Assembly: GCA_025765615.1 (NCBI GenBank)
Contig: JAIVFJ010000266.1
Location: 1 to 64,000, forward strand
DNA length: 64,000 nucleotides
Origin: Zopfochytrium polystomum
Taxonomy: Eukaryota > Chytridiomycota > Chytridiomycetes > Chytridiales > Chytridiaceae
Direction: 5' to 3'
Shown: one piece after another, positions 40,914 through 51,632 of the stretch
Numbering within the stretch: the first letter of the stretch is position 1
How the letters are laid out: every line of letters begins with the position of its first letter
Position numbers and translations under genes: made by a program
Notes under the pieces: model-generated
Seen by the model: the letters and a program-made list of their open reading frames with translations, nothing else
Told to the model about the DNA's origin: nothing
The model's database searches: none

Positions 40914-43449
40914 TCAAAACGCAACCCCCCCACTTCTCCTCTCACTTCCATAATCAAACACCCCACCCCCTCCAATTCCGCCCCTCTCCTCCGCCGCGGC
41001 GGCCGGCGGCCTATACGCCACATACTGCACAGGTGGTACAGGATCGCCGTACCCTGCGTACTGCCCGCCGCTCATCCGCTGCGGGCCCCCGGCGCCCAAC
41101 GGCTCCGTCGGCGGCGGCCGATGCGGGAAATACGGCACCTGTCCACCTCCGGCGTCGGGGTACTGCGTCGGTGCGGCGCTCATGGGTCGCGGGGTCTGCT
41201 GACCGCCGCCCCAGTTGATGGGGCCAGTCGGCTGCGCCACGGCGGCGAGCGGGAGCGGCGGGTACGCGTGGCTAGCGAACGCCGACGACGCGGCGTTGTA
41301 GTCAATAACCCCAACAGATGGGCGACGCGGGTACCCCGCGGCCGAGAGCGGTGTGTACGGGCTGTACGGCGCGGGGGTGGTTGGTGCGGATCCGGGGGTG
41401 GCGGGGAGGGGCGGTGGGCTCGAGAGGAGGGCGAGCGGGGTCGAAGAGGACGTTGCGCTGGCGGGGTAGCTAGTGTAGTCGTCTGTTGTGGAGGATCCCG
41501 ATGGGCGGCGCAGGTGGTTGTACGTTTGCGGGTAGTATATCGTCGAGAGGTCCGGGCCGCCGGCGGGTGGCGTTGTGTACGGGTAGTTGCTTGGTTTGCC
41601 GGCGCCGGTTGGGGGTTGGTATTGCGGGAAGGTAGGGCCGTAGGAGGCGGAGGCCGGGCGGTAGGAGTGGTAGCCGGGGGCGGTGGCTGAGGCACCGGCG
41701 GAGGCCGAGTTGCTACCGCTGTTGTTGCTGCTGGAGGGAGCCGGCGGCGCGTTTGAGATGACCATTTCGAGGCGGCGGACGAGGATTGCGGCGCAGAAGC
41801 AGGAGCCGATTAGGAACGGAATGCTGGTTGGGCGGTGTGACGAGTCGTTGAGTTGCCCAGTTTTCTCCAAAGTAAACAAACCTCTCAACTTACCACTCCG
41901 TTGTGAGCAGGTGAACGTAAATGAACCCGCCGGACCCCAGTTTCCCGACGTCCAGGACGGTGCTGACCAGGTGCGACACGGTGATCAACGACAAGCCGAC
42001 GGTGAGCCACAGCAGCGTCGAAACGACCTCCCTCAGGGCCGTGATGATTTCTGAGCTCGGGCGGTTCGTGATCGTCGGAGTGGGCGGGAGGACGCGGTTG
42101 AGTAGTCGTGAATGGAGCCAGGGGCGGCGGCGGGGTTGTTTTCCGGATTTGGCGGGTCGGGCGGTGGGGACCGAAGAGAACGGGTCGATTTCGGAGGCGG
42201 ACGGCGACTGTGCGTGGTGGTGCTGGGCGGGACGCACGAGGGAGGATGCCGAGTGCATGGAGCCCGGGTACCGTTCCGTCGCCGCCGTCGGCGGTCTCGA
42301 GACGTCGCTCGCCGGCGGTCCGGGGTACCTATCCGCTGAAGTACTCGTCGGCCTCGTCCCGTCCGTCCCCCAGCTTCCCCCGGGACCCCCGGTGCTGGCG
42401 CTTCCCTGCGGGGTCTGGGGTTGGTACAACTTCCTTGCCGCCTCGGCCGCCTCCAGGACTCGCATTTGCCACAGGGTAGCGTAGAGCAGGAACGTTCCTG
42501 CTGATGCTTCAGCGAGGAAGCGGAGGGCGTCGAAGGAAACGGTCATGACGAAGGCGGCCTTGCCGTTCTTTGAGGAGGCTGACGCGGTGGCGGTGGACGG
42601 GCCAAACTGCTGGTCGGCCGGGAAGTACTTGCTGAACAGAGGGGAGAGGAGGAGGATGAGCGCCGCGAGGATGGCCGGTGTTGGTAGCCAGGGCAGAACG
42701 CGCTTTCGGAGAAAGTTGTCTTGCGGCGTTTGGATGGGTGCGGCGCGCAGCACGAGATCGAGGTAGTAGATGATGCCGACGTAGACAAGGACTTCGGCGA
42801 GGGTGATCAATGAGCTGTTTTTTATTGTTGAGAGAGCGACGTTAGGAGTGCTGATCGCCAGCCAGTGCACGAACAACGCTGCAGATTCGACGTAACTGGA
42901 AAAGAAAGTCTGATGTGTTGAAGAACGCGCTGAGAAAGAGTGCTGGGGCGCTAGCGGTGCAGCTGGCGGTGTAAATGAAGAGAAAAATTTCGAGACGGCC
43001 GACCGCTGGGGCTCGTCCGTTTACCGCCAGGGATCGCTTGCGGCGGTACAGAATGCAAGAAATGAGCGTCGCGACGGCAAGGAGGATGGCCACAGCGTTC
43101 AGGTAGGCGATGGTTTGGGCTGTGGAGATGGAATTCGAAGCGGTCCAGGTTAGATTGATGAGAGAGATCGTTCGTTTCAGTGATGTCGTAAGCCCGCACG
43201 TTACGCACAAAAAACGTCCATGCCGGGGATGACAGACTCGCCGCAGGCCTTTAGCCGCCACGAATCGCACGATGCGGTTGCGTTCGAGGCGGAGGTCGAA
43301 GCTGCGGTCGATGGCGCCTCGTCCAAGATGGAGAAGGACGGCCACGAGTCCCGCGCTGCCGCTAAGGGCGGCCAGTTGACGGTGCCGACGATGTCGGTGC
43401 CGGCGGAGTCGGCGTCGAGGAGGGCATCGACGGCGCCTGGTGTTGTCAT
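40914..43449 (-). CDS. Seven-transmembrane GPCR-topology protein A
   Basis: Four exons on the minus strand (43449-43209, 43119-42897, 42814-41894, 41823-40914), 764 residues, all junctions in frame. The N-terminal region of about 75 residues contains CDSWRLKACGESVIPGMDVF with two Cys. Seven hydrophobic segments follow: IAYLNAVAILLAVATLISC; IFLFIYTASCTASAPALF; ITLAEVLVYVGIIYYLDLV; ILAALILLLSPLF; FLAEASAGTFLLYATLW; LLWLTVGLSLITVSHLV; PFLIGSCFCAAILV. The loop between 5 and 6 is long (about 120 residues), and the tail is about 300 residues, rich in Pro/Ser/Tyr. N-out and a large third inner loop are GPCR-like. No known family motif (DRY, NPxxY) is seen. The tandem paralogue lies upstream. Confidence 0.7.
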
Positions 43450-43467
43450 GCCAACGATGTCGAGATA

Positions 43468-43522
43468 AGAATCGAGAGACAGAGAGAGAGACAGAGAGAG
43501 AGACAGAGAGAGAGAGAGAGCG
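43468..43522. repeat. (GA)n microsatellite
   Basis: GAGACAGAGAGA repeats between the two 7TM genes, just upstream of the start of gene A. Confidence 0.9.
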
Positions 43523-43773
43523 ACAACTCCGCACGCGCCCGCCGCTTTCCATCACAGAATCCATCGGATTTCTCCGATAGAGTTGCATGATTGGGTGAGA
43601 GACAGGCCGCATGGCGCTCCCTGGCTTGGCACCAGTTGCCATAAAAGGCAATTCCCCCCCATTGAAGGACACAGATCTTGCAAACGTAACCTTTGGGCTT
43701 GCCCAGCTAAACTTTGGTCAGAACAGAGTATGCGCGCTGGCGCGAAAAACGCCAACACAGGCACTCCGTCTAT

Positions 43774-46500
43774 TTACTGCCACCCACCGCCCCCGCCCGC
43801 TGGTGCTCCTTGCCGCTGCTGCTGCCAACCCTGCTGCTGCCACGCAGGTCCCGCCGCCGCCGCTGCCGCCGCCGCCGCCGCAGCAGCACCGCCACCCGCC
43901 CCGCCCTCGCCCCACCGCGCAACACTGCCGCTCCCCTGCCCCGGGCTCTGCTCCCCATACCCAATCTGCGGCGGGTAAACCGCCCTCTGGCCCGCATACA
44001 CTGCAGGGGTGTACCCTCCCCTCCTCTCCGGCGACGCCTCCAACGCCCTCCCGCGGCCCAGCGACGCCTTGCGCCCTGCCGCCCGGTCCGGCGACGGGTC
44101 CGCCGCGCGTCCGAGGGATGCCGCACGGGTCGGTCGCGGTCCACCGTCAACGTCACCAGGCGGCGACCAGAGCTGCGATCGGCCGTTGCGGTCCGGTGAC
44201 GGGTCCGCTCCGCGACCACCGCGGCCCAGTGACGCCGCGCGGGTTGGCCGTGGTCCCGCGACGACGCCCGACGGAGGTGGCGACGGCATCTGAGAGATAT
44301 TGTACTGAACTGGAGCGTACGCCGCCGCGGCTCGATCCAGCGAGGCGTCCTGCGCGCCGCCGCGGCCGAGCGACGCCGCACGGTGGACGGACAGCTGCGG
44401 GGTTACGGGTGAATGGTTGTACACAGCGGACCTGTCTGGGCTCGTTTCGGGGGACGCCCAGCCGCGGGTGAGCGACGACGATCGGGGGAAGGTGGCGACT
44501 CCATAGTCGGCGGCGGCGGCGGGGCTGGTGGGCTGCTGCTGGTGTTGCTGCTGGGGGAAAGTTGCTCCGGACGGCGGGTACGCAGGTCGATCGTGCCTCT
44601 GCTCGACGGTTCTTCCTCGGCTGGCGGACGCCGCGCGTCCGACGCCACCGGTACCGTACTCGATGGGCGACATCATCAGCTGGGCAGTCGGTGCCTTCCA
44701 CTGGTCCCCCTGCGCTGAGTACATCCCACTCCCCGCACCGCCCCGCGTGTCCATCAACCCCGCCGTAGTCCCTGCATCCAGCATTGCCAGCGCGCTGCCG
44801 ACGGGTCGCGGGAACGTGTCCTTGCTCCTCGCCTCGCCGGTGGTAGTCGCATCCCCGGATCGTGGGTTGCTGCCGCCGTCCACGTCGCTTCCTGTAGCGG
44901 TAGAGATGGACCTGGATATCGCCAAGTCGATGCGGCGGGCGAGGATGGCTGCGCAGAAGCACGAGCCGATGAGGAACGGGCCGCTTTGCGTTCGCAAACC
45001 GATCAAACCAAAAAAAACAGAGAGTCAGCACCGAGCTCAAACGAAGCAGTCAGACAGAAAACTCACCACTCCGTCGTAACAAGCCTCACAAAAAAATACG
45101 TCCCAGACCTCAGCCTCGCCACATCCAACGCCGAGCTGACCGTATGCGAGGCAGTGATCAGCGCAAGGCCGACGGTCATCCACAACAGCGTGGACACGAC
45201 CTCGCGGAGGGCGGCCAGGACCTGCCCGCCTGGTCTGTGGGCGATGGAAGGTGCGGGCGGGGAGGAAGCGGTCGAGTGCCGGGGAGTGGAGCCACTGTCG
45301 TCGTTTCTTGGGGCGGTCGCGGCTGCGGACGGAGGGGAGGGAGCGGGGGGAGCGGGGCGAGCGGAGGCTGCTGCCGAGCCCGGAGTCGCCGCCGCCGCCG
45401 CCGCCGGTTCCGCCGCTGCCGCTGCCCGCGGTGGTGGTGGTCTCGGCACGAGCGGCCTCGGCCTCGTCGAGGACGCGCATCTGCCAGAGGGTGGTGTACG
45501 CCAGGAACCCGGCGGCCGCGAGCTCGGCGAGTAAGCGGAGGACGTCAAAGGACACCAGCATCGCGAATCCGAGCGCGCTCATCGGCGCCGCCGCGGTTCC
45601 ACCCGTCGTCGTTGAGTCCGCCGCGGCGGGTGCAGGGCTGAGCTTATTTGTAAGCGGGGATATGGCGACGATGAGCGCGGCGAGGACAGCCGGGGTCGGG
45701 ATCCAAGGGAGGACGCGGCGGCGGAGGAACCAGTCCTGCGGGGTTTGGATCGGGGGTAGCGCGGAGGACGAGGTCGAGGTAGTAGACGACGCCGATGTAT
45801 ATGAGGACTTCGGAGAGGGTGATTAGGAGCCTGTGTGGGTTTTTTTTTGTTTTGTTTTGTTTGTGGTGGGTGCGGGGTTGTGTGACGTTGTTATTTCGGC
45901 TGCTTTGCTGAGCGACTGGGAGAAGGGAAAGACACTCTCACTGGTAAAGCAGGCTTGCCGTATTGAAGAATGCGCTGAGGGCGAGGGCGGCAAAGCTTGC
46001 GGTGATGCTGGCGGTGTATATGCTGATGAAAATCTCGAGGCGGCCGAAGGTTGGCGCCGACACTCTCGACTCGGCGCACCTTCTTCGGCGGTGGATGATG
46101 GACGACACGAGTGTGGAGACGGCGACGACGATGGCGGCGGCGTTGAGGAATGCGATCGTTGGAGCTTTGTGTGTGGGGGAAGGAGCAAAGGGGGGGTAGG
46201 GGGGTCGGTGGGAGGCGGCGGTGGGTGCGGGGTGAGAAGGATGCCCTCAACGTTGGGTCGAGGCAGGTCCTAAAAGGAGAGGCAGGTCCGCTCACCGAAA
46301 ATGTCCATTCCAGGGACGCCGGACTCGGCGCACGCCTTGAGCCTCCACGCATCGCACGACATTGACTTTACGCAAGGCGCAATGAGGTTGAGGTCGTGTG
46401 GTGTGGGATCCTTATCTGCAGCGCAGGGCAGGTGTACGATGACAAAGAAAAATCAGATTTGATAGGAGGAGACAAAGCACGCACGGACATGAGAATCACC
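43774..46500 (-). CDS. Seven-transmembrane GPCR-topology protein B (frameshifted)
   Basis: Tandem paralogue of gene A with the same exon plan. The N-terminal exon (to about 46303) has CDAWRLKACAESGVPGMDIF. TM1-2 (about 46166-45944) read TIAFLNAAAIVVAVSTLVSS and FGRLEIFISIYTASITASFA. TM3-6 lie in 45835-45067 and TM7 plus tail in 44983-43774. Compared with A the frame breaks twice in C-runs, near 45755 (after LDLVLRA) and near 45265 (after LDRFLP). Either it is a young pseudogene or the assembly has indels. The tail holds five R-x-A-S-L-G-R-type repeats followed by SPDR, then poly-Ala and Gln-rich stretches. The start is uncertain (about 46500). Confidence 0.55.
44025..44390 (-). repeat. RAASLGRG...SPDR coding repeat in 7TM-B tail
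   Basis: On the minus strand RAASLGRGG, RAASLGRGGRGADPSPDRNG, RAASLGRAADPSPDRAAG and RKASLGRGRALEASPERR recur every 20-35 residues. Each has an Arg-x-x-Ser site of the kind used by basophilic kinases and 14-3-3 proteins. Regulation by phosphorylation is inferred. Confidence 0.7.
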
Positions 46501-47058
46501 AATGGGATAGCGCACTGGGGAAAATTACCGGAAAAAAATAAGAGACCGTTTCAGCCGACCGCAATCGGGATTCCCGTCGATCACCTACCACCTCAACACC
46601 GGATATTGTGCCGAGTAAGCAGAAAGTCAGGCGGCCCTGTGACTGTGGGCTTTTTCCTTGTTTTTTTTTTCCCCGGCATCTTCACACGCTTCCGCTTTGC
46701 ACTAATAAACACTGCTTGAAGGGGAATGTTCATTCTGTCGGCGGGGCATTATTAATACGTAGATCTTGAACCTTTGCAGAAGGGGAAATCCAAAGCAAAA
46801 GCAATCAGAAAAGCAGGTGTAATCGTTTGACATCGGCGGAGTCCTCGCCATCGCAGACCGCGCGGGCAATGGAGGCAAGCAGAAGGATGCGTCCCAGTAA
46901 AGTCCCCCTTTTCTTGCATAAATACTTCCGCTATAAATAGAGGCAGTGCTGTGTGAATGTGGGTGGGTGGGGGGGTGTTCGTGTGTGTGAGAGGTGATGT
47001 AATAGTCAGATGAGTCACGTGATTTGGCCAATCGGCGGAGTCTTCGAAAGACTTTTTC
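46501..47058. other. Intergenic, promoter region of Trp-Trp subfamily 2 gene
   Basis: Divergent spacer between 7TM-B and the gene at 47059. A CCAAT box (GGCCAATCGG) sits about 30 bp before the latter's start codon. No gene seen. Confidence 0.5.
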
Positions 47059-48399
47059 ATGGGTTCGCCCCGCACGAAGCTGCCGTCGCCGCCACCATTG
47101 GCGTCGACATCACCTCCACCACCACCACCACCGCCACCATCGCCAACACCCGCCATCGAAGACCGCCGCGTCGACGCCAGGCGGCAGCCGATCCTCCTGC
47201 CGCCCCACGTCGCCCGCACGATCTGCGGCTACGGCGGCAAGAGCTGGAGAACGATCTACCGGTTGGCGGCTCTGTTCCGCCTCGGCGACGTCGGCGCGAG
47301 GGCGCTTGTGCGGATGAGCCACAAACAGCCCAGGCTCATCTTTCGGCAGTTGAGTTAGTTTCCCCCGAATTACTCGCTCCGATCTGACGCCGTTGCTCTC
47401 GCTCGGTGAAAATCCAGCATGGACTGCCTCCGCTTCCTCCACCACCAGAACGCGCTCCCCACCTGGTTCCACGCCGAGTTCTTCCCGGCCGCCTGCGAAG
47501 CCGGGCAGGTCGCCGCGCTGCAATGGGCCGTCGACATTGGATTGCCCTTCGAAGCTTTCACAGGAGCGGGTCCTGCCATCCGCCACGGGCAGGTCGCAGT
47601 CCTGGACTGGCTACAGCAGCAAAGCTGGTTTGATCTCAAGTCCATCAACGCCATGGACCTCGCCAGCCTCTTTGGCCACACGAACGTGCTTCAGTGGTGG
47701 AAAGACAGCGGGCTCGATTTGTCGTACACCAAGTCGGCGATGGACGATGCCAGCGGGCACGGTCACCTGGACGTTCTGCAGTGGTGGCTGGACAGCGGGT
47801 TGCCGCTGCGGTACTCGGCGACTGCGATGAACGTGGCGAGCGGCAAGGGAGACCTCGCCGTGCTGCAGTGGTGGAGGGACAGCGGGCTTGAGCTCCAGTA
47901 CGACCGGAGAGCCATTGACCGGTGCGGCCATGTGGCGGTGCTGCAATGGTGGAAAGACAGTGGGCTGGAGCTGCGGTATGAGCATTCGATGGCTTTGGCT
48001 AGTCAACGAGGAAGCTTCGATGTGCTGCAATGGTGGAAAGACAGCGGGCTCCCTCTTCGCTACGAAGGGGCCGTGGTTGGGGCATCAATGAGTGGACGAA
48101 TTGACGTTTTGCAGTGGTGGAAAGACAGTGGGTTGACGTTAGATTACTCGGAGAAGGCTTTCAGGCACTACCGCGGTGGGGTTGACGTACTCCAGTGGTG
48201 GATGGAAAGTGGACTTCCGCTGAAGAAACCCTTGGAGTGTGTTGTTTGGGCAAGGAACTTTTCGAATGAAGAGGCTGTTCGTTGGTGGAGGGAGAGTGGG
48301 CTGCTTCACTCTTTGCGGGATGAGATTCCTTTAGCTCCTTTGTCACAGCAGGATAAAAATTGGATCCTTCAGCTGATTGCTGAAGGAGGTCAAATGTAA
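47059..48399 (+). CDS. Trp-Trp ankyrin-like repeat protein, subfamily 2, intact
   Basis: Two exons (47059-47348 and 47418-48399), 423 residues. The N-terminus is Pro-rich, then a conserved ILLPPHVARTICGYGGK and TIYRLAALFRLGDVGARALV helical block (about 55-90) that may be F-box-like. From about residue 150 there are eight near-perfect 29-residue repeats of the pattern VLQWWKDSGL-x-L-x-Y-x(4)-AM-x-x-AS-x-x-G-x-x-D. At DNA level the units are 84-87 bp. Such regularity implies recent repeat expansion or homogenisation. Scaffold function is inferred. The intron donor lacks a preceding G (CA/GTTGAG), but the same site is kept in the paralogue at 49220. Confidence 0.82.
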
Positions 48400-48819
48400 A
48401 CTGTGCTTGGGGTTCCAGTTTCAGCTTTACAGCGTCAACGAGTGACGTTGTGCTCACTTCGTAAGGTTCACTTGTCTATTTTCGCCTCTCTTGAGGCGTA
48501 CACCCATCTTTGGCGGCTGGGACCTTCAGAAAAGAATATATTTTAGGATTCGTCCTCAAGACGTGTGGGCAAGATGGCGAAGGGTTGCTTCGTCTGCTGA
48601 ACTACGCAGTCTCAAGCCAAGTTTTGGCTGCAACTTTTCACCCATATATTTTCAAAGGCCAGTCTGATCGCCGACAAACCCCTTATTTCACGCTTCAATC
48701 CGACACTGCGCCCCGACGAAGAACAACACATGCGACCGACACACAACCCAGTTCGATCTCTCGCCACTACCACAAACATCACCCTCCCCACCACCCACTC
48801 CGGCCGCAGCCGCAACTCT

Positions 48820-49050
48820 GCCGCTTCCACGTGACGTTTCCGCGCGCGCGGTTTCCGCCATCCGTCACGGGCAGGTCGTGGTCCTTGACTGGCTGCGGCA
48901 GCAGAATCAGGATGATTATCTTCGACGGCAGGGGCGATGGACCGCGCAAGCAACCACAGCCATGCGAACGTTCTGCAGTGGTGGAAGGACAGCGGCCTTA
49001 CGCTGTCCTACACCGACTCCGCTTTGAATTCGGCAAGCTGATCATGTCGA
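48820..49050 (+). pseudogene. Trp-Trp subfamily 2 relic
   Basis: IRHGQVVVLDWLRQQ, then HANVLQWWKDSGLTLSYTDS at about 48960-49025, match the start of the repeat region of the neighbouring genes. The intervening frame is broken and no N-terminal exon remains. Confidence 0.75.
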
Positions 49051-49219
49051 TGTTCTTCAGATACTAACGGGAGTCGTGAGAACGTTTTGACTAAGTGCCG
49101 CGTTTTAAAAGCGCCCATGATGTCGTGTGGGTTGACAATTTTTTTTTGAAGCGTTTAGTGAGTCACGTGACAGTTATTGTCTTGAAAGAACTGCTCTTCC
49201 CTGACGACCCAAACCGACG

Positions 49220-50078
49220 ATGCCGTCGCCACCGCCATCGCCTTCGCCACCGCCCCGCGCCGGCTTCCTGCAGCAGCCGATCGTCCTGCCGCCCCACGTC
49301 GCCCGCACGATCTGCGCCTACAGTGGCAACAACCGGCGGACGATGTACCGGTTCGCGGTTCTGTTCCGACTCTGCAACGTCGGCGCGAGGGCGCTTGTAG
49401 GCATGAATCACAAGCAGCCGAGGCTCATCTTTCAGCAGTTGAGTTTGTGTTGCGGTTGGCATCATCTACCGCAGCGTTGAATTCCACTTACTGCATTTTA
49501 ATCGCAGCATGGACTGCCTCCCCTTCCTCCACCAACACAACGCCCTCCCCTCCTGGTTCCACACCGAGTTCTTCCCCGCCGCATGCAAAGCCGGGCAGCT
49601 CGCCGCACTGCAATGGGCCGTCGATATCGGCTTGCCCTTTGACACCACCGCGGGGGCGGATCCCGCCAACCGCAACGGGCAAGTCGCGATCCTAGACTGG
49701 CTGCGGCAGCAGCGCTGGTTCGATCTCAACAGCGCCAAGGCGATGGACCGCGCGAGCTACTACGGCCACGTGAACGTGCTGCAGTGGTGGAAGGACAGCG
49801 GGCAGGAGCTGGCGTACACAAAGTCGGCGATGGACGACGCCAGCGTGCGTGGCCACGTGCACGTTCTGCAGTGGTGGCTGGACAGCGGTTTGCCGCTGCG
49901 GTACACGGCTCCCGCGATGAATCTGGCGAGCAGCAGGGGACACCTTGCGGTGTTGCAGTGGTGGAAGGATAGCGCCTTGAGACTCGAATACGACAGCAGG
50001 GCCATGGACGGGGCGAGCCGGAACGGCAAGGTGGCGGCGCTGCAGTGGTGGAAAGAGAGTGGGTTGGAGCTGCGGTAA
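49220..50078 (+). CDS. Trp-Trp subfamily 2 gene, truncated by a stop
   Basis: Exons 49220-49437 and 49508-50078, 262 residues, with the same N-terminal block (IVLPPHVARTICAYSGN) and intron as the gene at 47059. It has about five repeats (VLQWWKDSGQELAYTKSAMD, VLQWWLDSGLPLRY, ALQWWKESGLELR). The frame then stops where the paralogue reads RYEHSMALAS (TAT to TAA at 50076). The following sequence to about 50135 is still recognisable but degenerate, ending near LSVLQF. It may be a shortened functional protein or an early pseudogene. Confidence 0.65.
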
Positions 50079-50539
50079 GTGCAATCGACGGCGTAGGCCA
50101 GTGAACGAGGGAACCTCAGTGTGCTGCAGTTTTTACCCCGGCTGGTGTCAATTCTGTAAAAGACTTTCACTGCACTACTCATCTGACGCTAAAATATACA
50201 GCAAGAGCATTGGGTGAGGCTTGCCAATCGCGAACTATTTTTCAATCTCTCCTGTGGTGGAAAACAAGCGGACTGGAGTAGTTTTCACCTATCCAGTTGA
50301 TCCGCGGATTTTGCATTTCACTGAGAATACGGCGTTGCGTGTGGTTGTCGCGCAGAGTGCGTTGGTCCATTTTTGCTGGACACATACTAGAACGGAAGTA
50401 GAAACACGAGCCCACTGTGTGTGTCATTGAGTAATGGAAGGAATTCAATTGCAACCTGGCCTTGGTAGTGGCGGGCCGACAGTGTGAGCTCTCAACCTGC
50501 CCACCACAGTCCGTACTAGCCCTGCCAATCTCTCTCTCT
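50079..50539. other. Decayed repeat tail, then intergenic
   Basis: The first 60 bp are the dead remainder of the Trp-Trp repeats. The scraps after that (for example a WWKTSGLE-like stretch at about 50252-50280) may be more of the same. The rest has no gene. Confidence 0.45.
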
Positions 50540-51196
50540 TCAGCGCTTCCCCCTCTTGCTCGCAGCAGTGTTTCCAGGCCCCATGGCAATCTTGCCCACC
50601 GTCTTGAGTGTCTTTCCGGCCGCCTGTACTCCAGCTTTTGCTCCGGCTCTGAGCGCTCCAGCTGCCTTCCTGGCGCACGCGCCAAAGCATCCCTTGGGCT
50701 TGCCCTTCTTGGAACTTTTCAGACCAGTGTTGGCGTCCGGTTTGTCGTGATTTCCGCTCGTGCCGGGCAGGTTGTTGGCGGCTTTGCGCAACTTGTTCGT
50801 GTTGACGGGCCCGCCAAACTTGGTGTCGATGACGGGGGAGCCGCCGGTGAACTCGGGGCGTGCGTAAAACTCGTGGCGGGCGATGGATTCTTGAAGTTTT
50901 GCAGAGAGGGCCTTTCCGCGGGCGCCAGGGGGTAAGGGGGGTTTCCCTTGTGGGACTCTGGTCGGGAGATGACGTGGAATAAGTGCGTAGAAGGAGTCAG
51001 TATAGGATGGCAACCGATTGAAGGCAGGTTGTGAATAATGCCATTCTTTCTCAGTGTGAGACGGTGGTGCACAAAGCCGGGAAAGTATCGCTCACCCGAG
51101 GGCAACGGGCACCGCCTTTGGGCAAACAGTTGCGAGGACTAGAAAGGCGTAAAGAATGAGAAGGAGCCGACGGCCACAAGAAGGGATGCTGTCCAT
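50540..51196 (-). CDS. Small secreted cationic protein
   Basis: Two exons on the minus strand (51196-51096, 50957-50540), 172 residues, joined in frame by GT-AG. The N-terminus is a signal peptide (RRLLLILYAFLVLATVCP). The middle has PVIDTKFGGPVNTNKLRKAA. The C-terminal 55 residues are strongly basic and Ala/Gly-rich with a Cys pair (GCFGACARKAAGALRAGAKA, then GKTLKTVGKIAMG). They could form a cationic amphipathic helix like those in membrane-active host-defence peptides. No family recognised. An antimicrobial or cell-wall-binding role is only a hypothesis. Confidence 0.65.
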
Positions 51197-51632
51197 GAAG
51201 TTTGATAGTTTCGTTGTTTTCACTACTCTACTTTTTTGGGATGCTATCGGAAGCCCATTTAATAATGCGGGTTTGGGCTGAGTACATGGAGAGGAGACAA
51301 GAACGCTGACGCATGCAGCCAGGATCCGCGTGTGAGCAGCACCCATCCCTGCGCGTACCCCACTGCTTGGAAAACCCAGTAAAGCGGATAAAAGGTATCT
51401 GTCAGCAGCCAAACGTCGCGCATGGGAAAGTCACTGTTGTGGCTGGACATGGCACATTTTGCAACGTCACGGTGCAATCGTTCGGCTGACCTGCTCTTTA
51501 CGTCAAACCTTCTTTTCAGTGTGCTCGCGCATTGCCGCTTCTTGGCCTACAGCGTCGAAACACCCATAAAAACAGTGAGAAAGGCCCCCCGAGGAAGCAG
51601 GAAAAGCCGCCACCATCACAACTTCACCGACA
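51197..51632. other. Divergent intergenic region
   Basis: Shared upstream region of the secreted cationic protein (minus) and the solute-binding protein (plus). No gene seen. Confidence 0.5.

Noticed and set aside
47690..48220. CRISPR array or satellite DNA
   Set aside because: The 84-87 bp periodicity is a coding repeat in frame with variable linkers. There are no spacer-repeat alternation and no cas genes.
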